DNA from: Phytoactinopolyspora limicola
Lineage (GTDB): Bacteria; Actinomycetota; Actinomycetes; Jiangellales; Jiangellaceae
Assembly: GCF_011320225.1 (NCBI RefSeq)
Contig: NZ_JAAOEN010000015.1
Coordinates: 48,289-112,288, forward strand
DNA length: 64,000 bases
Reading direction: 5' to 3'
Made by a program: the position numbers and the translations under genes. Shown one piece after another: positions 1-11,135 of this stretch (position 1 is the stretch's first letter; the number at the start of each line of letters is the position of its first letter). The notes beneath the pieces are model-generated. The model searched no databases and was not told where the DNA came from. It was given only the letters and a program-made list of their open reading frames with translations.

Positions 1-1
1 G

Positions 2-3487
<3,486 letters not shown>

Positions 3488-3491
3488 CGTT

Positions 3492-3667
3492 GTGCACCTG
3501 ATCTCCGTTTTGACGCCTGATCGTTCTTGTGGCGACGATCAGGTGCACGGTGGGCGGCGACGGCCAGTGTCGACGTGCGGTAGCGGCGTCTGATCGTCTC
3601 CACGATGTGAGACGCTCGGCGATCAGATGCGCAAACCGTCGTATGACGTCCGGTAGTGCATCTGATC
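3492..3667 (+). repeat. GATC half-site array, copy 1 (forward)
   Basis: Six 9-base half-sites in the order a, a, a', b, b', b. They start at 3495, 3514, 3537, 3587, 3621 and 3659, i.e. offsets 0, 19, 42, 92, 126 and 164. Consensus is CACCTGATC for a and CATCTGATC for b, with primes as reverse complements; here a2 reads CGCCTGATC and b1 CGTCTGATC. Pairs a2/a', b1/b' and b'/b2 define inverted repeats spanning 32, 43 and 47 nt, the same lengths as in most other copies. It lies between mfd and the convergent ArsR-like gene. Confidence 0.9.
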
Positions 3668-3975
3668 GGGTCGGGGCAGCACCGTGCTATTCGGATGCGG
3701 CGTTGCAATCGGATGCGGCGTTCGTCTGCGGGGCGGACGCGGCGGTGGGGTGCGGGGCGCCGGGGCCGCCGACTCGCCCAGGGTGCTGTCCGGGGCTCAC
3801 CCGGGGGTAGCCGAATGCCAGGGCCCGGGGTGGTGCGTTGACGGCCTCCACAATTGCGACATTTCATCCACCACAACAAGCGGTCAGCGCACCAAGCCTT
3901 CGGCCGAGGGTCCTGCCCTCGTTCACAACGGGCACCCGCGAGCCCTGCACATCCGCCTAGCGCCCACCGCGACAC
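3668..3975. other. Non-coding spacer between the two arms at the first repeat locus
   Basis: About 300 bases with no convincing gene: open frames here lack a family resemblance and a plausible ribosome site. It holds a short direct duplication, TCGGATGCGGCGTT at 3691 and again at 3709, and GC-rich runs. It is bounded by copy 1 of the half-site array on the left and a partial inverted copy on the right, so it may be what remains of a segment once carried between two arms. Confidence 0.5.
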
Positions 3976-4022
3976 GATCAGATGCACTACCGGACGCCAG
4001 GCGACGGTTCACGCATCTGATC
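3976..4022 (-). repeat. Partial inverted copy of the array (47-nt inner module)
   Basis: A 47-nt module running from GATCAGATGC to GCATCTGATC with 27 bases between. Read on the minus strand it matches the inner module of copy 1 (3621-3667) at about 42 of 47 positions, including CGTCCGGTAGTGCATCTGATC split around the second half-site. The two together form a long inverted repeat around the 308-bp spacer. No outer a-type sites are present, so this arm is truncated. Confidence 0.8.
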
Positions 4023-4095
4023 ATGTCGGCGGAAGCCGGGCAGGCGTGCCGTATTCGCGCCGGTGATCGGCGGGCCGCCAATACCCACGCGAGCC

Positions 4096-5076
4096 CTAAC
4101 CGGCCAGGGCATCCCCCAGCGCGGTACGCATATAGAGCACGACCCGACCCACTCGGTGGGACACCACCAGTCCGGCGTCCCGCATGACGGTGAGGTGTTG
4201 GGAGACGCCGCCAGGGGTGAGAGCGGTACGTCGAGCGAGATCGGCGGTCGACGCCGGCGCACTCAGCTCGACGAGGAGCCGAGCTCGTGACCGGCCGACG
4301 ACGGCTCGTAGGGCCTCCGGTGCCGGTGTGCCCTGCTCCCAAAGGGTGGCGACGCCCCGCGCCGGATAACGTAGGACTGGCTGCCAGGGCTGGCTCGTCT
4401 TCGACGCCACTCGCGGCCAGACGAACACCGACGGCACCAGCACTAGTCCGCGTCCCTCCAGCCGTCGAGCGTCGGACACCAATGGATGTGCGACCGTCAG
4501 CACGTCATCTTCCCAGCGGATAGCCGGATCGAGTTCGTTGAGCAGCCGTTGTGCCCCGCCGTCGGCCATCGCGCGAGCTCGATAGAGCACGTCGCCTTCG
4601 AGCAGGCTGCTGATCCGGGTCCAGTCCGGTTCGATGGCCAGCGTCCAGTAGGTCTCGATCGCCGAGCTGAGGGTGGCCAGGCCGGTCGCTGGATGATCGG
4701 TGAGCTGGTCGGCGAGCGGTATGTTGTGCGGCTCCGGGTGGACCCGGCGTAGGGCCTCGATCGACGACCGGACCTTAGCCGCCGGCGTGTCGCGGAGTGC
4801 GGCCAACTCGCTGGCGAGGTCGGGTGTGGGGGTTGTGGGGGTGGGGGCCAGGAAACCCGGCAGGTGGTGTGGGTGCGGCGGGACGAGGCTGGTGAACGGT
4901 TGGACGTCGGTGAGCGAGGTCGCCAATCGTCGTTGGGTCCGGGTGACCCAGGGAAGGTGCAACGCGTGTGCCGCCGGCCTCTGTAAGGTGCGGACGCTGG
5001 CGACCGCCTCCCATAACGGTGAGAAGGCCAGCCGGGTCGCCGCCAGGTCCTGTGGTGTGAAGGCGAGCTCGAGCAT
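4096..5076 (-). CDS. ArsR-like winged-helix regulator with DUF5937-type N-terminal region
   Basis: Predicted transcriptional regulator of 326 residues. The last 75 residues form a winged helix-turn-helix of the ArsR type (LSAPASTADLARRTALTPGG, then a recognition helix with SQHLTVMRDAGLV and a wing ending VLYMRTALG). The long N-terminal part resembles the domain found in this actinobacterial regulator class and may sense a ligand. It is divergent from an MFS transporter gene, with a 7-bp inverted repeat in the shared promoter, so autoregulation and control of the transporter are likely. No metal-binding cysteine box is visible, so a metal-sensing role is not supported. Confidence 0.8.
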   Translation of the reverse strand: MLELAFTPQDLAATRLAFSPLWEAVASVRTLQRPAAHALHLPWVTRTQRRLATSLTDVQPFTSLVPPHPHHLPGFLAPTPTTPTPDLASELAALRDTPAAKVRSSIEALRRVHPEPHNIPLADQLTDHPATGLATLSSAIETYWTLAIEPDWTRISSLLEGDVLYRARAMADGGAQRLLNELDPAIRWEDDVLTVAHPLVSDARRLEGRGLVLVPSVFVWPRVASKTSQPWQPVLRYPARGVATLWEQGTPAPEALRAVVGRSRARLLVELSAPASTADLARRTALTPGGVSQHLTVMRDAGLVVSHRVGRVVLYMRTALGDALAG

Positions 5077-5101
5077 GACAGATCCCCAAGGGTGTCCCCT
5101 C

Positions 5102-5157
5102 CCATGATCATTGGCTTCTGGCTACCGGATCCGGTAGCCAAAAGCCAATGATCATGG
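5102..5157. repeat. 56-bp palindrome in the divergent promoter region
   Basis: Near-perfect palindrome starting CCATGATCATTGGCTT and ending in its complement, with a central GGATCC and one mismatched pair. It shares the outer CCATGATCAT ends with the palindromes at 14.8, 50.8 and 60.0 kb but has a different inner sequence. Unlike those, it sits upstream of two divergent genes rather than at a gene end, so a purely terminator role does not fit well. Confidence 0.85.
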
Positions 5158-5176
5158 AGGGAGGCGGTTGCTAGAT

Positions 5177-5196
5177 GATTTAGTTGAGTCTAAATC
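5177..5196. promoter_or_regulatory. Candidate operator for the ArsR-like regulator
   Basis: Perfect 7-bp inverted repeat GATTTAG-TTGAGT-CTAAATC about 40 bases before the MFS start and 100 bases before the regulator start. It is an AT-rich island in GC-rich DNA. Placement between the divergent genes and a short dyad with a 6-base spacer are typical of ArsR-family operators. The assignment is inference. Confidence 0.5.
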
Positions 5197-5235
5197 TATA
5201 TCGCACGGCGGCGCGGGGATCGATGGTTGAGAACC

Positions 5236-6492
5236 ATGGTGACCACCGAGGCCGCGCCAGCCCGTACGCTGTTCGGCGATCCCGCATTCCGGCTGCTGTT
5301 CGCCGCCGCCGCGAGCCGGCTCGGCGTCCAGGTGGGCTACCTCGCCGTTCCGCTGGTGGCCGTGTCGGCGCTGGACGCTTCGCCTGGCCAGGTCGGGTTG
5401 CTGGCGACGCTGAGCACTGCCGCGTTCCTGCTCATCGGACTTCCGGCGGGTGCATGGGTCGACCGAGTCCGACGTCGCGGCGTGATGATCGTCGCCGACG
5501 TCGTGCGGGCCGTACTGTTGGGATCGGTCCCCGTCGCCTGGACGATGGACACGTTGACCCTCCCTCATCTATACGTGGTGGTGTTCGTCGCCGGGATCGG
5601 CACCGTCTTCTTCGACGTAGCCGCCCAGAGCTATCTCCCCCACGTCGTCGGCCGCGATCGGCTCGTCAGCGCCAACTCCGCCCTCCACAGTTTCGACGCG
5701 GTCGCCAATATCGCCGGGCGCGGCGGCGCCGGCTACCTCGTCCAATGGGCTACCGCACCGATCGCACTGGTGGTCACCGCCGTTGGATACGTGGCGTCCG
5801 GGCTGCTCTTGGCCGGTATCGGCAAACGCGAGCCAGCGCCCCGGCCGGACCGTGAGCACGGACTCTGGCGCCAGGTCGGTGAAGGACTCGGATTCGTGCT
5901 CCGCCACCCCATCCTGCGGCCGGCAGCGATGGCCGGTGCGGCGACCAACTTCGGCATGCAGATGTGTCTGACGATGCTTCCGGTCGTCATCGTCAGCGAC
6001 CTCGGACTGGCCGAAGGAAGGTTCGGTCTGTTCCTCGCGATGGGTGGCGTCGGTGCACTGCTCGGTGCCCTGACCGCACGAAGGCTTGGTGCTGTGCTCG
6101 GCCTGGGACGGATGTTGTGGCTGCTGGGTGCAGCCGTCGCGCCGGCGGCGGCGTTCGTGCCCATGCTGGATCACGGCTCCGCTTTCTGGGTGGCGGCGGC
6201 CGGATGGTCGGTGCTGGCCTACAAGGTGGGTGTCGACAACGTCGTACTCGTCAGTTTCCGACAACGCGTCACCCCCGATGGCCTGCTCGGCCGCCAGAAC
6301 GCGACCATGCGGTTCCTGCTGACCGGAGCGCTCGCGTTGGGCGCCGCTGCCTCAGGTGCCATCGGCGAAGTGGTCAGCGCGCGGGCGGCGCTGTGGGCCG
6401 GAGTGGTGGTCCTTGCCTTCGCCTGGGCGCCGCTGTTCTTCTCGCCGGTCCGCAGGCTCCGCGAGCTGCCCGAGTCGGCCGAGAAGGTCTAG
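5236..6492 (+). CDS. MFS efflux-type transporter
   Basis: Integral membrane protein of about 418 residues with roughly twelve hydrophobic segments, of the MFS_3 (enterobactin/macrolide exporter-like) type. The loop after the second segment, AGAWVDRVRRRGVMI, matches the MFS cytoplasmic loop motif. The ATG at 5236 is preferred over the TTG three codons earlier. Substrate cannot be read from sequence; a toxic compound sensed by the neighbouring regulator is plausible. It ends about 140 bases before the next gene. Confidence 0.85.
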   Translation: MVTTEAAPARTLFGDPAFRLLFAAAASRLGVQVGYLAVPLVAVSALDASPGQVGLLATLSTAAFLLIGLPAGAWVDRVRRRGVMIVADVVRAVLLGSVPVAWTMDTLTLPHLYVVVFVAGIGTVFFDVAAQSYLPHVVGRDRLVSANSALHSFDAVANIAGRGGAGYLVQWATAPIALVVTAVGYVASGLLLAGIGKREPAPRPDREHGLWRQVGEGLGFVLRHPILRPAAMAGAATNFGMQMCLTMLPVVIVSDLGLAEGRFGLFLAMGGVGALLGALTARRLGAVLGLGRMLWLLGAAVAPAAAFVPMLDHGSAFWVAAAGWSVLAYKVGVDNVVLVSFRQRVTPDGLLGRQNATMRFLLTGALALGAAASGAIGEVVSARAALWAGVVVLAFAWAPLFFSPVRRLRELPESAEKV

Positions 6493-6632
6493 AACCGTGG
6501 GCGGGCTGGATGGTGGACCTAGGCTCGGCGCCGAGGCCGCGAAGGGTGGTTCGCATGACCTCTGAGCGGAGTTCGCCGGCCTGGTGAGTAGGATGCCCAG
6601 TGGCCCGTTTCGACGTTTGAGAAGGAACAGCT

Positions 6633-7271
6633 GTGTCGACCTTTCGTCGCGTCCTGACCGTGTCCGCCGCCGCGGCCGTCGTCGCCGTGCTGCCGGCCTG
6701 TGACCCGGACCAGGTCGGTATGGCCGTGTCGGTGGGTGACTCCCGCTTGAGTGTGTCCGACCTGCAGGACCGGGTCACCGAGATCGTCGAGTCGCGTAAC
6801 ACCGCCATCGATGAACTCGAACTGCCGCTGCCGGCGCTCGACCCCGGGGGCGACCTCGCCGAGCTGCAACGTCAGGAGCTGAGCCGCTGGATCAACCGGG
6901 AGGTCTACCAGGCGGCCGGTCGTGAGCAAGACGTCACCATCCATGAGTCCGAAGTTGACGCTTTCCTCGACGAATTCGCTGCCGGGTTCCCCGATAGCGA
7001 CATCACTCCCTTCCTCGCCGAGCAGGGCTACACCGAAGACTCGGTCCGGGACGACGTACAGGTGGCGCTCATCGCCGAGCGGCTCACCCAGGTGTTAGGC
7101 AGCCAGGCCGAGGTCCAGCTGTTGCTGCAGGACACCGTCGAGCGAATCGGCGTCGACGTTAGCCCTCGGTACGGCACGTGGGGGATCGATGGCCTCGAGC
7201 CCGGCACCGGGTCGGTGTCGGTACCGGTTGACGAGGACCACCTGGATGATGGTGGACTCCACGACCACTGA
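6633..7271 (+). CDS. Lipoprotein with SurA-type N-terminal domain
   Basis: Secreted lipoprotein of 212 residues. The N-terminus has a basic start, a hydrophobic stretch and a lipobox-like VAVLPAC, so Cys 23 is the likely lipidated residue. Residues 30-150 resemble the SurA N-terminal chaperone domain (VSVGDSRLSVSDLQDRV). A peptidyl-prolyl isomerase domain is absent, which is usual for this actinobacterial family encoded near mfd and mazG. GTG start with GAAGGA upstream. Its 3' end overlaps mazG by about 26 bases, indicating co-transcription and probable translational coupling. Confidence 0.8.
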   Translation: MSTFRRVLTVSAAAAVVAVLPACDPDQVGMAVSVGDSRLSVSDLQDRVTEIVESRNTAIDELELPLPALDPGGDLAELQRQELSRWINREVYQAAGREQDVTIHESEVDAFLDEFAAGFPDSDITPFLAEQGYTEDSVRDDVQVALIAERLTQVLGSQAEVQLLLQDTVERIGVDVSPRYGTWGIDGLEPGTGSVSVPVDEDHLDDGGLHDH

Positions 7272-7941
7272 CCAGCCCGTCCCTGACCAGTCGGCCCCGG
7301 GTCACCGGCTGTTGGAGTTGGTCGCGGTCATGGACCGGCTGCGATCCCCCGGCGGTTGCCCGTGGGATGCCGAACAGACTCACCGCAGCCTCGCCACGTA
7401 TCTGCTCGAGGAGACGTACGAGACGCTCGAGGCGATCGAGGCAGGTGACGACACCGACCTCCGCGAGGAACTTGGCGACCTGTTACTGCAGGTCATCTTC
7501 CACGCACGGATCGCGGAGGAGCGCGATGCCGAAGCGTGGTCGATCGACGACGTGGCTGGTGGCATCGCGGCGAAACTGATCCGTCGGCACCCGCATGTGT
7601 TCGGCGACGTCGAGGCGCCGACCGCGGCCCACGTCGAGGGCCGCTGGGAAGCGATGAAGCGTGTCGAGAAGCAACGCACGTCAGCCGTCGACGGCGTTCC
7701 GTTGGCGCAGCCTGCGTTGTCGTTGGCGACCAAGCTCATGCATCGGGTGGAGCGCTCCGATGTCGAGGTGAGCCTGCCGGACGCGGATGTGCCGGAGCTG
7801 GCCGACGCCGATGACGTCGGTAACCATCTCATGGCTGTGGTGGCGGCCGCCCGGTCGGTGGGTGTGGACCCCGAGCAGGCGCTGCGGGACGCCACCCGTC
7901 GCTACGTCGCCGCGGTTCACGAAGCCGAGTCCGCTCTCTAG
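7246..7941 (+). CDS. mazG: Nucleoside triphosphate pyrophosphohydrolase MazG
   Basis: House-cleaning enzyme that hydrolyses (d)NTPs to NMP and pyrophosphate. The MazG core is clear: RSPGGCPWDAEQTHRSL, then the metal-binding EETYETLEAIE and EELGDLLLQVIFHA helices that carry the EExxE/ExxD ligands, then RRHPHVFGD. ATG at 7246 is chosen because GAGG lies nine bases upstream; ATG 7249 and GTG 7252 are alternatives. The start lies inside the end of the SurA-like gene. Confidence 0.93.
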   Translation: MMVDSTTTDQPVPDQSAPGHRLLELVAVMDRLRSPGGCPWDAEQTHRSLATYLLEETYETLEAIEAGDDTDLREELGDLLLQVIFHARIAEERDAEAWSIDDVAGGIAAKLIRRHPHVFGDVEAPTAAHVEGRWEAMKRVEKQRTSAVDGVPLAQPALSLATKLMHRVERSDVEVSLPDADVPELADADDVGNHLMAVVAAARSVGVDPEQALRDATRRYVAAVHEAESAL

Positions 7942-7967
7942 TCGGCCCGCTCGGAGATCTTTTCGTG

Positions 7968-8927
7968 TCAATCCGTCAGGGCGGCTCTCACCAGGTCGCG
8001 GAGATCGTCGTCCGGCACTGCCATGGCGTTGTCGGCGCGTAGCTGGATGGTGCCCTTGCTGGTCACGAGGTCCGGGTGGCGGGTTGTGAACCCGCCGTCG
8101 GTGCCCTGGCCCCAGCCGTAGACCGACACGCCGTGACGCCACACCCCGACATGAAGCCGGCGGCGACCAACCTTGTACGTGGGCATCTTGTACGACAGCG
8201 CAACCGTGGCGTCGGGGTGTGTCTGAAGGATCAGCCGGTGGACCCGGTCGAACAGCGGCCGCTGCTCGGCACCGATGGCATCGATGTATTCACGGACCGC
8301 GTCGTCGATCGCGCCGTAGAAGAATCGTTCGAGTGCGGGAGCGAGCGCCTTCGGGTCGACCATGTGCGTCTGTCCGGCTATGACCTGGCGTTCCGCTCGT
8401 GGGAGGCTGGCTGTGATAGCATCCGCGGCGCGGTCGAAGAAGTCGCCGCCACCGCCGACGAACGACTCCGAGCTTGCGCCTCCGGTGGCCACCAGCGTCG
8501 GCCTAGTGATGGTCGCCAGACGGGTAGCGGGCGGGTGGCCGTCTCCCAGACACGCCGCGTCGTCGGCGAGGTTGTACGGCACCTCATATACGGCGAGCCG
8601 GTCGACCGAGACCCCGGCCGCCGCGGCCTCGAGCACCAGCGCACCCCCGGAAGAGATGCCATAGAGGTGCGCCCAGCCGCCAGCCTCGACGATCAGCTCC
8701 TGGATGTCCTCGATCTCGCGGTCCACCGCGTAGGGAAGGGTGTCGTCGCTTTCGCCCCTGCCGCGCCGGTCGTAGTTGTACACCGTGAAGCTCTTGGCCA
8801 GCTCGGTGGCCAGCGGCGCGTTCTCCGACCGATCGACGAACGCACCACCCACGAGAACGATGGGCGGCCCGCTTCCTACTTGGTTGTAGGCAATCGACGT
8901 ACCGTCGCTAGACGTGATCCTGCCCAT
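7968..8927 (-). CDS. Alpha/beta hydrolase fused to a DUF1801 domain, lid region missing
   Basis: About 319 residues in two parts. The N-terminal part is an alpha/beta hydrolase: oxyanion strand PPIVLVGGAF, YNYDRRGRGES, nucleophile elbow GISSGG, then TRPTLVATGG and a terminal GQTH that would hold the catalytic His. From about residue 205 it is a DUF1801 (YdhG-like) domain with ALSYKMPTYKVG. Between YEVPYNLADD and AACLGDGHPP the usual lid of roughly 70 residues is absent although the frame is intact, which looks like an in-frame deletion. ATG at 8927 is preceded by GAGGAGG, overriding an upstream in-frame ATG. Activity may be altered or lost. Confidence 0.78.
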   Translation of the reverse strand: MGRITSSDGTSIAYNQVGSGPPIVLVGGAFVDRSENAPLATELAKSFTVYNYDRRGRGESDDTLPYAVDREIEDIQELIVEAGGWAHLYGISSGGALVLEAAAAGVSVDRLAVYEVPYNLADDAACLGDGHPPATRLATITRPTLVATGGASSESFVGGGGDFFDRAADAITASLPRAERQVIAGQTHMVDPKALAPALERFFYGAIDDAVREYIDAIGAEQRPLFDRVHRLILQTHPDATVALSYKMPTYKVGRRRLHVGVWRHGVSVYGWGQGTDGGFTTRHPDLVTSKGTIQLRADNAMAVPDDDLRDLVRAALTD

Positions 8928-9053
8928 CACTCGCCTCCTCGGGTTCCGTGGCGGGATCTGTCTCCATGGAAGGAGGACAACCACGGCGGTGGGAACTCAT
9001 CGGTCGTCGGGTGCGAGCATCGTCCGTGCCAACAGCACCGCCGGCTGGTAGAG

Positions 9054-9316
9054 GATCAGATGTCGACGCTGGGCTATTTGCCGCTGGTGGCTACGGACAC
9101 GCAGCATCTGATCGCGTCGTCACAGCATATGGACACCTTTCGATCAGGTGCACGAGTCGACGTGTAGAGCCGCGTTGTGCATCTGATCGTTCTGGGTCCG
9201 GATCGCGAGATGGCGTCGGACGACGTTTCGGTTCGCCGACCAGCGACGTCGTCATCTCTTCCGCACCTGATCGTCGCCATGAGAACGATCAGGTGCGGAA
9301 ACGGAGATCAGGTGAC
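9054..9316 (-). repeat. GATC half-site array, copy 2 (reverse, extended)
   Basis: On the minus strand the half-sites fall at offsets 0, 19, 42, 102 (degenerate, GATCGCGAGATG on the plus strand), 126 and 164, with two further sites at 201 and 252. The 32-nt a2/a' repeat (9264-9295) and the 47-nt inner module (9142-9188) have the same lengths as in other copies. It occupies most of the 440-bp gap between the hydrolase fusion and the ABC exporter; no gene is seen in this gap. Confidence 0.88.
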
Positions 9317-9371
9317 AAAGCGGGGTGGGCGACGTGTTGGGTGGTCTAGTGTTGCGGTCCGGCAGCCGACA

Positions 9372-11135
9372 CTACGGGCCGGGGTCGTGCTGGGCCGGGC
9401 GCCCGTGCCAAGACTCCCACAGCGCGGCGTAGGCCTCGCCGTGCTTCACAAGCTCGTCGTGGCTACCCAACTCCGCGATCCGGCCAGCCTCGACGACGGC
9501 CACCCGGTCGGCGTCATGTGCGGTGTGCAGCCGGTGCGCGATGGCGATCACCGTGCGGTCTTTGAGAACTGCGGACAGCGAACGTTCCAGATGCCGGGCG
9601 GCGCGTGGATCGAGCAGAGACGTGGCCTCGTCGAGTACCAGTGTGTGTGGGTCGGCGAGCACGATGCGGGCGAGCGCGATCTGCTGAGCATGCGCCGGGC
9701 CGACGGGGTGCCCGCCGGAGCCCACCACCGTGTCGAGGCCATGGGGAAGGGTGTCTACCCATCCCAGGGCGTCGACGGCGTCCAGCGCACGCAGGAGTTC
9801 GTCGTCCGGTGCGGCCGGGGCCGCAAGCGCGAGGTTGTCACGCAACGTTCCGACGAACACGTGGTGCTCCTGGGTCACTAAGACCACCTCGCGGCGCAGC
9901 TGGTCGAGTTCGAGATCGACCAGCGGGACCCCACCCACCACGACTCGTCCGGTGCGGGGCGGGTGGATACCTGCGAGCAGCCGGCCGAGAGTGGACTTGC
10001 CGGCACCCGACGGGCCGACCATGGCCAGGCGTTCGCCGTGTGCCAGCCGCAGCGAGACGCCGTGTAGGACATCAAGGTCGTCGACGTAGGCGTAGCGGAT
10101 GTCAGAGGCTGAGATGTCTTCGCCGTCGGGCTGCTGGCCGGTGGGGGTGCGGTCGTCCGGGATCTTGGCGATGCCGAAGACCCGGGCCAGCGACGATGTG
10201 CCGACCTGGAGTTCGTCGAGCCAGGAGACGAGCCGGTCAACCGGGTCGACGATCTGCACCATATACAGCACGACGGCAGTCAGCTGACCGACCGTGGCGT
10301 GGCCTTGGCCGACGAGCCAGGCGCCCCAGGCCAGCGTGGTGGCTACCGGCAGCACATAAGACATCTCCGCGGTGGGAAACCACACGCTGCGCAGGAAGAG
10401 CGTGCGTCGCTCCGCGGCGTAGGCATCGGACAGGTCGAGTTCGGTCCGGCGGACGCGGACGTCGGCCAGGCTCAGCGTGTCGATGGTGCGGGCCCCATCG
10501 ACGGTCTCGGTGACCGCTCCGTTCAGCGTGGCATACGCGGCTCGCTCCCATAGGTAGGCGTCCCGGGCTCGCTTGAGATACCAGCGGGTGCCCACGTAGA
10601 GGAGCGGGACGCCGACGATGGCGCCGGCCGCGATCGCCGGCCCGGCGATGACCGCGGCAGCCAGCGTCAACACGGTGGTGACCAGAGCGACCAGGATCTC
10701 GGGTACGGCGAATCTCACCGTGCGTGACAAGGCGTCGATGTCGCCGGTGGTCCGAGCGACGAGATCGCCCGTGCCGGCCCGCTCGACCGTGGACAGCGGC
10801 AACCCCAGCACACGGCGGATGAAGGTCTCGCGTAGCTGGGCGAACACCTTTTCCCCGAGGATCAGCGACCGGCGGATGGCCGCGCGGGTGATGAGCGCTT
10901 GAGCAAGGATGAATCCGGCCAGCATCAGGGCGAGCAGGTTCAGCCGGGCCGCGGTGGTTCCCTCGAGGACGGCGTCCACCATCCGCCCGAGAAGGAACGG
11001 GCCGGCCAGGCCGAGCGCCGCGGCCAGCACGTGTAGTGCCAGGGTGGCGCTGAGCGGGCGGCGGTGTTCGCGGAACAGCTGCCCCGCCTGTGATCTGACC
11101 TCGCCGGCGGTGGCGACGGGTAGTTGGGTGCTCAT
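9372..11135 (-). CDS. ABC exporter half-transporter with intact Walker motifs
   Basis: Type IV ABC half-transporter of 587 residues: six hydrophobic segments, then a nucleotide-binding domain. Walker A is GPSGAGKST, Walker B TLVLDEATS and the switch His lies in AIAHRLH. The signature motif is degenerate (VGPAHAQQ instead of LSGGQ). The adjacent gene has the opposite defects, so the two should form a heterodimer with one hydrolytic site built from this Walker A and the partner's LSGGQ. Overlap with the upstream gene is four bases (ATGA), indicating translational coupling. Substrate unknown. Confidence 0.92.
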   Translation of the reverse strand: MSTQLPVATAGEVRSQAGQLFREHRRPLSATLALHVLAAALGLAGPFLLGRMVDAVLEGTTAARLNLLALMLAGFILAQALITRAAIRRSLILGEKVFAQLRETFIRRVLGLPLSTVERAGTGDLVARTTGDIDALSRTVRFAVPEILVALVTTVLTLAAAVIAGPAIAAGAIVGVPLLYVGTRWYLKRARDAYLWERAAYATLNGAVTETVDGARTIDTLSLADVRVRRTELDLSDAYAAERRTLFLRSVWFPTAEMSYVLPVATTLAWGAWLVGQGHATVGQLTAVVLYMVQIVDPVDRLVSWLDELQVGTSSLARVFGIAKIPDDRTPTGQQPDGEDISASDIRYAYVDDLDVLHGVSLRLAHGERLAMVGPSGAGKSTLGRLLAGIHPPRTGRVVVGGVPLVDLELDQLRREVVLVTQEHHVFVGTLRDNLALAAPAAPDDELLRALDAVDALGWVDTLPHGLDTVVGSGGHPVGPAHAQQIALARIVLADPHTLVLDEATSLLDPRAARHLERSLSAVLKDRTVIAIAHRLHTAHDADRVAVVEAGRIAELGSHDELVKHGEAYAALWESWHGRPAQHDPGP

